Assembly: GCA_002104945.1 (NCBI GenBank)
Contig: MCFH01000006.1
Coordinates: 62,001-126,000 of the forward strand
Source of the DNA: Piromyces finnis
Lineage: Eukaryota; Neocallimastigomycota; Neocallimastigomycetes; Neocallimastigales; Neocallimastigaceae
DNA length: 64,000 bases
Reading direction: 5' to 3'
Translations under genes and position numbers: made by a program
Part shown: in pieces, positions 44,420 through 58,320 of the stretch
Layout of the letters: every line of letters begins with the position of its first letter
Position numbering within the stretch: position 1 is the stretch's first letter
The notes under the pieces: generated by a model
What the model was told of the DNA's origin: nothing
The model's input: only the letters and a program-made list of their open reading frames with translations
The model's database searches: none

Positions 44420-45047
44420 ATTTATTTACCTAAATGTGCTAATAAAAAAGAAATAATAACAGATATTTAAAAAAAGAAATATTTGAAATATAAGTAAATA
44501 ATAACAATAAAATAATAGTAACAGTAGAAAAAAACAATACCAATAAAGAAAACATAACATAATAAAGGAAATTTATTACATATATAATATAAAATCAAAA
44601 TTACCACTATATATTATCTTTTACCATTTTAAATTTTAGTTTAATCTTTTTATTGAAATTGTAAATATTACATTAAAACTTAAAATATATGAAGATAATT
44701 GTCAATTTTTAAAAATTAATTTTAAAATATATGAATTATAATGTTTTCATATCAAATCATATAAAAGTAATATAAAAGTATAAAAAACATTACACCTGTT
44801 TTTTTTTTTTTTTTTTAAAAGTAGATACTAGTATCAATGAATATATAATATTATATTGTATATATTCTTTTGATTTAAATTTAAAATTTTCTTAAATTAT
44901 ATGTAAAATATTCTTTTTAATTTTTATAAAAGTTAAACATTCACACATTTTCATATTATATAATATACATATGCCAATAAAAAATAAAGAATAAATATAA
45001 AAAAAAAAATAAAATTAAAAAAAATTAAATAATTAAATAACAGCAAC

Positions 45048-46678
45048 ATGGTACAGATACAAAATATAAAAAATGAAGATATAACATATATAAAATCATA
45101 TGTAAGAGAAAGAAATATTTCAAATATAGGCCGTTTTGAACTTAAATATACCAAATTTAATTTACAATTTCCAATAAATCTTAATAAAGATATAAAATAT
45201 TTAACTAATTCATTGGATATAAGTAACAAAGAAACAAGATATTTAATACCAGAAATTAATTGTGAAAAAACAAAGAAACAATTTTGTAATGAAATTAATA
45301 ATATAATATGGGATATTGAAAGAGATATAAGAAAGAAAATAGGTATTTATTATTATATATTTAAAATAAAAAAAAAAGAAAAAAAATAAATATTTCGACT
45401 TAAATAATAACAAAATAAATAATAATACTTTTTGAATTAAATGTTTACAATATATAAATAATAGTGTTTTATAATCCAATAAAATTCAGTATAAAATTTT
45501 CAGAACTTGATGATAAATTCGAAAGTGAATCACATTTAGCAAGTACTTTTATAGAAGCTTATTATTTACTAAAATTTGAAAATTCATCAAAGAAATTAAG
45601 TTATCCTCAAGCATTGGTAAAACAACTTGTTAATAATAATCAAATTGAATATCGAAGTGATATTGATTTTGAAATTATTCTTAGTAACAATGAAAAATAC
45701 TATATTATTGTAAGAGGAAATATTTTTTTTTTAATATAAATTCATAAATATAAAATAATAAGTAAGGTTAATGAATATATATATATATATATATTTTGAA
45801 ATAGAATCCTAATGAACTTAAGGATAAAAGCAATGGCTATGATTTAAGATTAATATTGTATCACGAAATAATACATGGTATGTTTTTATTTTATTTTATA
45901 TATGAACATAAATGAAAAGTAATTAAATATTTATTGAAAATTATACCATATAGGTTTAGGAATAAAATCAGAGGCCATAAGCTATCCAAAGTATTTAGAA
46001 TCATATGAAAATGTAAATTCATCAGATTTTACAACATATACCGGTGATAATTCATATTTAATGATTCTATTTGAACCTACAGTTTATGATTCATATCTTT
46101 ATAATAAAGCCATTTCAGATTATTCAATAGCAGATGAAATGCTTCCTATGGTTGAGAAATTTCCAGAAATTACAGAAAAAATAGGAAAGGATCAAAAGCA
46201 AAATTTATTTTCTTTTTCTAGAATAATGAGTGAAGTAGTAGAAACAAATACAACTGTACTTAATAAAGCACATAATGCCTATGATATGGTAACAAATGAA
46301 GGTCTCTTTTTTAAAGGGAAATTATATGATATACCTTTACATGTAGTTGAACATGACTTTGTAACAGGTGTAAGTATCACACACACTAAACATTATAATA
46401 ATGAAATAGAAGGTGATAAAGTTTTATTAGATTGGTGTATTTCTAAAGGTACACTTTTGACCGAAGCAAAGGATATTATGGGTCCAGAAATAATGGACAT
46501 GTTAAATACTATAGGGTGGTCAACAATAAATGAGGATCATAGTCCCAACGATAATTATACTGTAGGAAATCCAGATAATATATTTTCATTAGTAAAAAGT
46601 GATTCTTCAGCATTTTCAATACCATTACTTCCTTTATTTAATATATGTATAATACTATTATTATTTTTATGGCATTAG
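45048..46678 (+). CDS. Metallopeptidase-like surface protein with HEIIHGLG site and GPI-type tail (445 aa, 4 exons)
   Basis: Exons: 45048-45342, 45465-45709, 45805-45877, 45954-46678; GT-AG junctions, frame exact, 446 codons. Residues 200-207 read HEIIHGLG, the zinc-binding HExxH motif followed by GxG as in several secreted zincins. The third metzincin ligand (HExxHxxGxxH) is replaced by Ser, so the third ligand must come from elsewhere, or the protein may be inactive. The C-terminus is Ser-rich followed by the hydrophobic tail FSIPLLPLFNICIILLLFL, as in GPI-anchored proteins, which predicts an outer-surface location. The N-terminus chosen here (MVQIQNIKNED) has no signal peptide, so a 5' exon may be missing upstream; I could not find a convincing one. 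Substrate unknown. Confidence 0.78.
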
Positions 46679-49727
<3,049 letters not shown>

Positions 49728-52700
49728 ATGAATGATGTATATTTAAGACCATCATTAAACCATGAAAAGAAATTCAGTATTTCTTCTCAACAACATAGTA
49801 TTTATAAGTCATATGAAACAATGAATTCAAATGTTTATTTATCATCTAATTCAGTGGCTAGTAATATTAATTCAGAATACATGAATTTTACTAATAAAGA
49901 TTTTGAATTTTTCCCAAGAATTTTACACATTCCAAATTCTATTACTTGCCAAAATGATTTTTCATGGGGATTTTGGAATTGGATTCATAGTTTGGATAAT
50001 GTTTACCAAGATAATGTTGTTCATGATAAATCACCATCCGATGAAGAAACCCTTTTATATACTAAAGTTTTTACTCCAGATGGTACATCATTTCAATTAA
50101 ATCCATCTTATAAACATCATACAAAGCATTTACACATTGAACGTAATAATATTCCAACTCCAAAATCAGAAGCCATTATTAATAAAAGAAATGCATTGAA
50201 TAATTATGTTAATCAACATAATGAAATGGAAGGAATAAGGTAAATAATATATATATATAAAAGAGAAAAGAAATAAATTAACCATGATTAAATTTAATGA
50301 TTATTTAGTTTTATATAGTATTTTGTGAATTTATTTTTAACAATTTTTTTATAAAACTTTTTTTTTATTGTTTTCTTTATTATATATATTATTTTATTAA
50401 TTATAAATAATTATAAATAATAATACTAAAAAAATATATATATAGTGAACAAAATCGTTCCTCTGCTCAAAAATTCAATTCAACTATGGTTCCAAGATTC
50501 TATATTCAAGGTAAAAATATAATTTATATTTTAATAATATTTATATTATTAAGATATATATATATATAAATTATAATATATATAAATTGACTTTAAAAGA
50601 TTAATATCTTTATATATATATATTTTTTAAAAATTGAATACATTTATAATTATTTATTATAGTTATGAATTTCAAAGGAGAAAACTTTAAGAATGGTAAG
50701 TTAATATGAGGATAATAATAATATTTTTTTTTTTTCAAGATTTAAAAAACTTTTATATTAACTTATATTATTATATTATATGTATATTATCATAATTTTA
50801 TAGTAAGTTCTATTTGTTGTTCCATTGAAATAGATAATAAAAAGGTATTCACAAGCATAGCAAATTGTCATAAAAACAGTGATGGTACTGTTACTGCAAA
50901 ATTTAATGAGGCCTTTGTTTTGTTAGTATTTTCATTTTTAATTGAATATTATCATTTTAGAATTAATTTCGATGAATTAATAAAAATTTTTATTCTTTTT
51001 TACTAATGATTTTTGTATTATTATTATTTTTATATATTAGTGATGTAGCATCAAATGAATTTTCAATTGTTATTAGTGTATATGGTCTTTATCATAAAAC
51101 AATTAATAAGTCCTTTGTTAGTAATATTAAAAAGACATTAAATATTAAAAATGAAAAATCATCAATTAGACCAAGTTTTACTGGTGTCTTTAGAAACTAC
51201 CATATAAATAATGATGAATTATGTGCCTTAACTACTAGTAGTATTAACGGTCCAAAAAATTCTACTCTTACAAAATCAATTTCTATTATTTCAAATACCT
51301 TCTCTTTAAAAAAAACAAAGAAAGAATCCACTAAAAATCCAATGGATAATATTGACTTAATGGGAAAAGAAATTTATATTGGAGATTATGAAATTAACTT
51401 TACTTCTCAAAAATTAGATAAAACTACTGGAACATATATATTAAAACAACAAGCTCTTCCAACCAAACAAAATACAATTTCAAGTAAAAATATTCAACAA
51501 AGTATTATAATTCAAACTGGTATTTACTGGGATGAAAAAGTTAAACAATCTATTTCTGTAAGTACATATATATATATATAATATATTTGATTTTCAATCA
51601 TACTATTATTATTATTATTATTATTATACTAAATATAAAAATAAAAATAATAATAAAATAAAATTAATCTATTATATCATCATTATTAACTATATACATT
51701 ATTTTATATAAAAATATTTTTTATTAGTATATTAATGAAAATATTTATTGTGATTATCTCAGTGTTCAACTTTCAACTACAACTGTCCCAGTAATTATCA
51801 TATTATAGAAAAATTATTTTTAATATATAATAAATAAATTTATATTAATATATATTTTTACTATTATTAATTACAACTAATAAAATAATAAAAAAAAGGT
51901 TTGGAAGCGTTACTGGGTTATATTTAAGGAAAATATCTTAACCTTTTATGACTTTGAATATAAAGAAGTAAGTCTTGATAAAATAAAAATATTATATTTA
52001 ATAAAAAAATCAAAAATTTAATTAAAAAATATATAAAATATTAACAATTTAATTTTATTTTAAATTATGAAGAAAAAAGAACCAATTGGTAAGATTGATA
52101 TTCATACTTTAAAATCAATTGGTTTACCAAATCCAGAATATAATAGTATGCCAAATTGTTTCTGTATTGAATTTGAAGAAGGAAAGGATTTAGCTGATAT
52201 TGTCGGTGTATTCCAAAAAGAAGGTGATTATAATGAAGAAGTTGTTGAAGAAGATACTGAAAATAAGAAATATGCTAGAATAAAACCAAAAGAAGAATTA
52301 TTACTTAAAAAAGAAATAAAGTTAGATGCTAATGAAAATAATAGTAATGTTAATAGTAACAATACTTTATATTCAAGTAAAAAAGAAAACTTAAATGATT
52401 CTATTATTGAAGAAGAAGAACAAATTTCTTCAAAGGATAATGCTGAAATTAATGGTGAAAAGAATGAAACTACTGAAGAAAAGAAAGAAGGTAATTCACT
52501 CGATAATGTAGCAATAAATATGGAATCCATAGAAACTATTATGAAGAATATCTCCCTTGATATTAACAAAGAATCAAATGAAGCTGTTAATTCTAACAAT
52601 ACCTTACACCAACAAAATCAAGAAAAAATCCCATATTATGAATGGATCAATAGAGTTGTCACTAAATCTTCTGCCTACTTCTACACTGATTCTTATCCAA

Positions 52701-52759
52701 AACTTAATCAATGGATGAAGACAATAGAGGAATCGCCATGTTTCCAAATTTCCAAGTAG
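49728..52759 (+). CDS. Anillin/Bud4-like PH domain protein (687 aa, 8 exons)
   Basis: Cortical scaffold expected at the division or septin zone. Exons: 49728-50239, 50446-50510, 50663-50695, 50804-50921, 51041-51557, 51728-51790, 51899-51967, 52073-52759; GT-AG, frame exact, 688 codons. The N-terminal about 200 residues are unassigned, with an aromatic patch SWGFWNWIHSLDNVY. Residues about 200-435 resemble the C2-like anillin-homology region (SSICCSIEIDNKKVFTS...; ASNEFSIVISVYGLYH). A PH domain follows, opening VWKRYWVIFKENILTFYDFEYKE at residue 437 and closing with the helix YPKLNQWMKTIEESPCF. Between its strands and that helix lies an acidic Asn/Glu-rich insertion of roughly 150 residues. 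One exon is only 33 nt. Exon 4 uses a rarer donor, GTTAGT. Assignment to the anillin/Bud4 class rests on domain order plus the PH opening; the C2-like part is less certain. Confidence 0.85.
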
Positions 52760-53139
52760 ATGAAATTGAAGAGAAACTTTTTTTCTTTTTTTTTTTTTTT
52801 TTTGATTATGAAATGGGAAATGACTATTTTTTTTTTTTAAAAAAAAAAAAAAACATATTTACAATTTAATATGAAATATTAAAAAAGTTATACCTTTTTT
52901 TATTTATTAACTTTTTTAATAATAATAAATTATATATATATTTTAATTTTAATTATCTATATAAGAATAATAAAATAGAGATAATAGAATGTATTTAAAT
53001 TTTTTTGAATTTATTTAGAAAACTTTTTTTTTAAATTAATAGAAATAAAAAAAATATTTTATAATATTATAAATAATAAAGTATTAAATCTTGTTATTAA
53101 TAAGTTTGGTATAATTTTTTTTTTTTGTTTTTTGTATAG

Positions 53140-53178
<39 letters not shown>

Positions 53179-53245
53179 GTTATTTATTAGGATTTGATAA
53201 TATTTCATCATTGAATATCATATATTGTTTAATGTGATATATTAT
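52760..53245. other. Short convergent intergenic region
   Basis: Tail-to-tail gap between the anillin-like gene (plus) and the small coiled-coil gene (minus). Contains poly-T and poly-A tracts near 52783-52852 and AAT/ATT units near 53142-53176 that can form a small hairpin. No gene seen. Confidence 0.6.
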
Positions 53246-54449
53246 TTAAAAAAGTATATTACAAATTTCTTGTTTTTGTTCTTCTGTTTCTTCGTTTAAA
53301 TATTTCATTAGATCTTGTTTATGATAATAATCATGTATTGAATTTTTTATGATTTTTAAAAAACTTTTTTTTTCTGACATATATGGTAGTAGATTCAATA
53401 TTTCACCTAAAAATAGTTATTTATTTAATGATGATGTTTTTGTTTTTTATGGTAAAAAAATTTATTTTATTAAATTTTTTATTATTTTCGGTATTTTAAA
53501 TTGTAAAGCCAATACTTACCAATTTGTTGAATTGAAAATATATAGTTTTTTTTAATAATATCTATAACAATTTCTATTTTATTTTAAGATTTTTATATGA
53601 ATATATTATATATGATATATTGATTATTAAAAAGTTTAATAATTATTATTGTATTATTGTATATTGTATATATACAAATAAAATTTACTTTCACGATAGA
53701 TAGAAGAAGGTGCTTCAATAATTTTTCCAATAAATTCTTCAAATTCATTTTTTGTAAACAGTATTTTAGATTCTTTATCATTTTAAAAAGGGTATTTATA
53801 ATTGTTATTAAAATTTCAAATAATATTGATAATTAAAATTATAATTGGATATATATTAAATATGTTTATTATTATTTTATTTTAATTATACCTCTTGACT
53901 CCAAAATTTCATTGATAGTATTATTCTTTATATCATTATTAATTGGTATATTTAATGACATTTTATTTTTAGTTGAAATGTTCATTTCATTGAATTGTGG
54001 ATTATCTGATGGAATAGTATTAAGTTTCAATGATGTACAATCCCTTGTTTCGACATTCAAATCATTATTTACAGTAGAATGGTGAATTAAATATAAAAGA
54101 TTATTAATATTATTTTGAATGCATTTTAATTTTTTTTCTTCCTCATTATCTTTTTTTTCTAGCTCTTTTTTTTTTTTTTATAAACAAATAAAAAAGTGTA
54201 TAATAATATGATATATATAATATAAACATTTAAATATATTAGTTAAATGGATAATAATACTAATGAATTGAATTAAATAAATTTTATACTTTTAATTAAT
54301 AATTATGTTAACTAAATATCAATTATTATATTGTTATTCACTTAATACAATAATAAAATACCTTCAATCTTTCTAAATAGTCTTTCATGTTTTTCTGAAA
54401 TAGCTTGAAGTTGTTGTAATTCTTTTTCTGAATTAAATTCTGATTCCAT
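53246..54449 (-). CDS. Small coiled-coil protein of unknown function (215 aa, 5 exons)
   Basis: Exons: 54362-54449, 53892-54164, 53689-53772, 53520-53561, 53246-53406; GT-AG and frame exact for 216 codons. The N-terminal about 50 residues form a charged heptad-type helix (EKELQQLQAISEKHERLFRK, then IEELEKKDNEEEKKLK). A polar Asn/Ser-rich middle follows, and the C-terminal 80 residues look folded (FTKNEFEEFIGKIIEAPSSI; GEILNLLPYMSEKKSFLKII). No known domain, signal peptide or membrane segment is present. It could be a subunit of a cytoskeletal or kinetochore-type complex, but nothing specific supports that. It is convergent with the anillin-like gene, with a gap of about 490 bp. Confidence 0.7.
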
Positions 54450-54888
54450 TATTATTATTTGTTATTATTTTCTTTACTTTTTTGTTTTTTTGTTTTTTTA
54501 TATATGTATATTTATATATATTATAAACAAATGATTACAGTAGTTATAGAATATATTTTTATAAATATTTTTATTGACTGAGATTCATTTATAAATATGA
54601 TGTTAACAACTTTAATTCTTAATTTTAAATTGTAAAGAATTTCGACTTTTTTTTTTTTTAATTAATTTTTTTTATTATTTATTTTAGGAAAAATTTAATA
54701 TAAATTAATTTTTAGTAATTAACTACAACAACAACAACAAAAAAAAAAAAAAAAAAAAAAAAAAAGAAAAAAATAAGAATTGTTAAGAAGATGATAATTA
54801 ATATCAAATTTAAAGTATTGATCTGATTCATATTATATATTATATCTTATTATAATAAAAGGTTTTTGAAATCTATATATTTTTTCAC

Positions 54889-55582
54889 TTAATTCTTGAA
54901 TATTTTTTGAATATTTGTCGTATTAATTGATGGTTTTTTCCCCATTAGATATAGATAAGTACTCTCATTAAGGCTAATTCTAATACTTAATTTAATATCT
55001 GTATTAAAATTTCTGCTTTTAATAATTCAAAGCCATCTTTAGAACATATATATTCATCATTTAATAAATATGCTAATTTACGTGTTGTCTTTCTTAAGAC
55101 ATTAGTATTTATACTAATGAGTACTTTGAAAAAAATTTTTTTTTTTTTATCAATATTAATTCCTTTTTAAGTTTTTTTTTTTGATATATTTTATCGCTTT
55201 TTAACATTTCATATAAATACCCAGCATCTAGGGAACTTCTATAAAAAGGAAATAAATATAATAACTCTTTGACATTGGAAGAGAAATAATTAAGGCATAC
55301 ACTTTGTTTCAATTAATAATAATACTGATATTTGAATTCTTATCAAAGGCTTCAATTCTATCTTTTTATCCATTTTAAAGTTATTATTTAATATGATAAG
55401 AAAGAATTAGAATCTGAAAAATCATAACAGGCTAGTGGATCTAAACAAGTGAATAAGAAATTAAAATTCTATATATAATGACCTTTAAAGAATTTATAAT
55501 CTTTGACACCCTTCCATAGTTCATATTATACAATTTATACAACTTCTTTTTGTAAAACCACTAACTTTTTCTTGTTTTCCAT
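54889..55582 (-). pseudogene. Decayed protein gene with several stops and frame shifts
   Basis: Read on the minus strand, fragments with normal composition change frame repeatedly. They are: MENKKKLVVLQKEVV, then a stop; a fragment with FTCLDPLACYDFSDSNSFLSY; a fragment with CLNYFSSNVKELLYLFPFYR; after a frame shift in an A/T homopolymer near 55135, NVLRKTTRKLAYLLNDEYIC; and, after another shift, RISLNESTYLYLMGKK up to a TAA at 54889. The shared orientation and order suggest one ancestral gene. I recognise no family. An intron-rich intact gene is less likely because the breaks lack usable splice sites. Confidence 0.5.
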
Positions 55583-56263
55583 AAATTTAATGATACATAC
55601 TATTTATTTTTATCATATATATATTATTATTATTATAAATAAGTATCACTTCAATTCAGTTTCCAGAATCTAAAAATTATGTTACATTTTTATCATTAAT
55701 TTATTAAAAAAATAAATTTTTTTATGAAATTTAATTCTTAAATTTTTCTTTCTTTAATTAAATATGTTTAAATTTAATATATATAATGATTTATAAAACT
55801 AATTTTATTATTTTTTATGAAAACCTTTTCATATATAGTACTTATGATAAGTTTTTATATATAAAAAATATTTGATTAAACATTAATATTAATTATTTTT
55901 TATTAAAAATTATTTGCAGTAAAAGAAACTAGTAAACATATATCACATGAATCCAAATAATATATGCTTAATACTTTCTCCATTATTATTCCAAAAAAAA
56001 AATTTCTTTATACATTGTAAATCGAATATAATATTATTTAAATAATATGCTTGCATTTTAATATATTTTAATATATAAAATTACAAAGTTTGGTATATAT
56101 GTAAATACATATAAATAATTAAAACAATTTATGTTATTGATGTATCATTTTTAAAATACAAATTTAATTTTACAGATTTAGTATTGATAATATTGATAAT
56201 ATTAAAGAAAATATAAAAATTAATTATTCCTAAAATAGTATGCATCTTTTTTTATTAAATATG
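55583..56263. other. AT-rich intergenic DNA, no gene seen
   Basis: Separates the decayed gene from the 3' end of the esterase gene; no frame or fold recognised. Confidence 0.6.
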
Positions 56264-57763
56264 TTATTTATAAAATTGGTGAGTTCCTACAGATTTCCAG
56301 AGTTCTATTTTTTTTTTTGAAGGATTTTCCACTAATGAAGGTATTTTATCAAAAAGAAGCGTCTTTCTTTTTTCTGAATTATATTTTTCCCATGAAATAT
56401 TTAAATGATTGCCATTTGGATCTCCTGTTTTAGAAAAACTAACCCATGACCCAAACATATAGTTTTCTAATAAACGTTTAGAACTTGGCTTACATATGGT
56501 CCAAATAATATAGCCTAATGTATCCATATTTTTTAATGCTGTGTAGATATCTATGCCATGGGTAGCTTTAATTCCAACAGCTCTTAACAAAGGTGGCATA
56601 TAATCAAAACGATACATCCAAACATCATTATTTTGACTTTGAATATCTGCAAATTCTGTGCATCCTAATAAAAATAAATAATCTGTTCCAAATTCAAAAC
56701 ATGAACTTAATCCCAGTCTCTTACATTTTTTGAAATAATAATTTTCTATTTCAGGATATTTTTCCATTAAATTGTTATTTTCGAACATCTTTTTAATTTC
56801 GTTTTTTGTTATTGGACATTCATGATTCATCGAAAAAAAGGTACTTTCATCTTTATTTGAACCAATAATTAATTTAATACCATTTGCTGAACCATTTCTT
56901 AAAGAATCGTAACAATTTTCTGGAAGAAGGTCATCGTATACAAAACTTGGCCAAAATATACCGGGATATTTGGAAAGATTATTATTAACGTATTGTGATG
57001 CGGATTTTAGTTTCTTAATATCCATATCTTTTAATTTCTCAACTTCTTCAGGTTTAATTTTTAAATATTCTAAAAACATATCCATTAGTATTTTATTAGA
57101 TTTAACAAAATGATGACCATCTGGATAACCACTTTGACTTATTGCTTTATGAAATAAACCCTTAGCTGATGGTGAAGTCATTAGAGCCAATACACTTGCA
57201 CCACCGGCACTTTCCCCGTTAATTGTAATGTTATGAGGATCACCTCCAAAGGCCTCAATATTTTCATTTATCCATTTTAATGCCATAATTTGATCCGATA
57301 AAGAACAGTTTGAATCAAATAATTCCTTATTATAGATTGTAAAGTCATAGCACCCTAATGGACCTAATCTATAGTTAAATGTTATAAATAAAATATCTTC
57401 TCTTGCATAATGGTCTCCATGATGTGCTGTTGAACTTCCAGAATTATTATGTAAATAACCTCCATGAATATATATAAATACTGGTAAATTCTTACTATCA
57501 TTGTTTTTTCTCCATATGTTTAACGTGAGGCAGTCTTCGCTGTCTGTTTCTTTTGTTGAAGAAGGAAATTTAAACTGGATACATCGTGGTCCAAAATTTG
57601 TACATTTTTTAATATCTTTCCATGGTTCACATGCAACTGATCTTCGAAATCTTAAATTTCCAATAGGTGGTTTTGCATACGGGATACCATACCATTTACT
57701 AATACCATTTTCAACAAAACCTTCTACCCTACCACACTTTGTATTCACTACAAGTTCGGTCAT
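56264..57763 (-). CDS. Type-B carboxylesterase, intronless, bacterial-like (499 aa)
   Basis: Alpha/beta-hydrolase of the carboxylesterase B (pNB-esterase/cholinesterase) family, which hydrolyses carboxylic ester bonds. The single 499-codon exon starts MTELVVNTKCGRVEGF, the family's usual beginning. The oxyanion-hole motif IHGG lies at 99-102. The triad is Ser185 in GESAGG, Glu306 in GSNKDESTFF and His402 in ATHGID. FGGDPHNITINGESAGG is the standard nucleophile-elbow context. There is no signal peptide, so the enzyme appears cytosolic, unlike cellulosomal feruloyl or acetyl-xylan esterases, and there is no dockerin. The intronless structure among intron-rich neighbours and the bacterial pNB-esterase character point to acquisition from gut bacteria (inference). 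It is transcribed divergently from the receptor gene. The natural ester substrate is unknown. Confidence 0.93.
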   Translation of the reverse strand: MTELVVNTKCGRVEGFVENGISKWYGIPYAKPPIGNLRFRRSVACEPWKDIKKCTNFGPRCIQFKFPSSTKETDSEDCLTLNIWRKNNDSKNLPVFIYIHGGYLHNNSGSSTAHHGDHYAREDILFITFNYRLGPLGCYDFTIYNKELFDSNCSLSDQIMALKWINENIEAFGGDPHNITINGESAGGASVLALMTSPSAKGLFHKAISQSGYPDGHHFVKSNKILMDMFLEYLKIKPEEVEKLKDMDIKKLKSASQYVNNNLSKYPGIFWPSFVYDDLLPENCYDSLRNGSANGIKLIIGSNKDESTFFSMNHECPITKNEIKKMFENNNLMEKYPEIENYYFKKCKRLGLSSCFEFGTDYLFLLGCTEFADIQSQNNDVWMYRFDYMPPLLRAVGIKATHGIDIYTALKNMDTLGYIIWTICKPSSKRLLENYMFGSWVSFSKTGDPNGNHLNISWEKYNSEKRKTLLFDKIPSLVENPSKKKIELWKSVGTHQFYK

Positions 57764-57980
57764 TTTTCTTTTATTTATTTATTTTCCAGCAATTTTTTTT
57801 ATTTGTTTTTTTTTTTTTTTTGAATTTATTTAAATTTTTATAATATAGAATATATAGAATATACATGTGTAATATAGTGAAAAAATTACTTAGAATATAT
57901 ATAATATAAAGTTATAAGTAATATTATATTCTATTCCAATACTAATTCTCTAATTTATAACATCTTTTTTTCTTTTTTTC

Positions 57981-58012
<32 letters not shown>

Positions 58013-58320
58013 TATTTTAAAAATTTGTAAAAAATAAAAAAAAATAAAAAAATAATCTTCAATAAAGTATATTAATTATATACCTAAATAATGTATACAA
58101 AAAACGTATGAATAATATAATAAATATAATAATAAATCTAAATAAATTAAAAATTTTTATCTCCAATGAAGTATAATATTTCTCTATAAGAAATTTTAAT
58201 TTTATTTAGTTTTATATTTTAACAAGAAAATTATTTAAAAATAGAATTTGACAATATATAAAAAATATCTCTTCTTTTTTTTTTTTTTTTTAAATTTCAA
58301 AGAAATGTCGTTTTTTAAAA
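57764..58320. promoter_or_regulatory. 557-bp shared region between divergent esterase and receptor genes
   Basis: The only DNA between two start codons facing away from each other, so both promoters must lie here. It contains a long poly-T/poly-C-interrupted tract at about 57965-58006 and another poly-T near 58275-58291. I can name no specific operator. Confidence 0.5.

Larger units (their letters stand above)
39982..45047. other. 5-kb AT-rich intergenic DNA with tandem duplications
   Basis: No gene recognised. Holds poly-T near 40591-40614, a 64-bp tandem duplication near 40.8 kb, an (AAT)n array near 41.8 kb, a 36-bp perfect direct repeat near 42.9 kb and an A-tract at about 44382-44416. 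A somewhat GC-richer patch at about 43100-43200 ends in an 18-T run. It contains no frame I can support. Confidence 0.65.

Noticed and set aside
52228-52599. Ser-rich open frame antisense to the anillin-like gene
   Set aside because: Shadow of the acidic, Asn/Glu-rich insertion read backwards.
57501-57833. Open frame on the plus strand opposite the esterase
   Set aside because: Antisense shadow of a well-supported catalytic gene.
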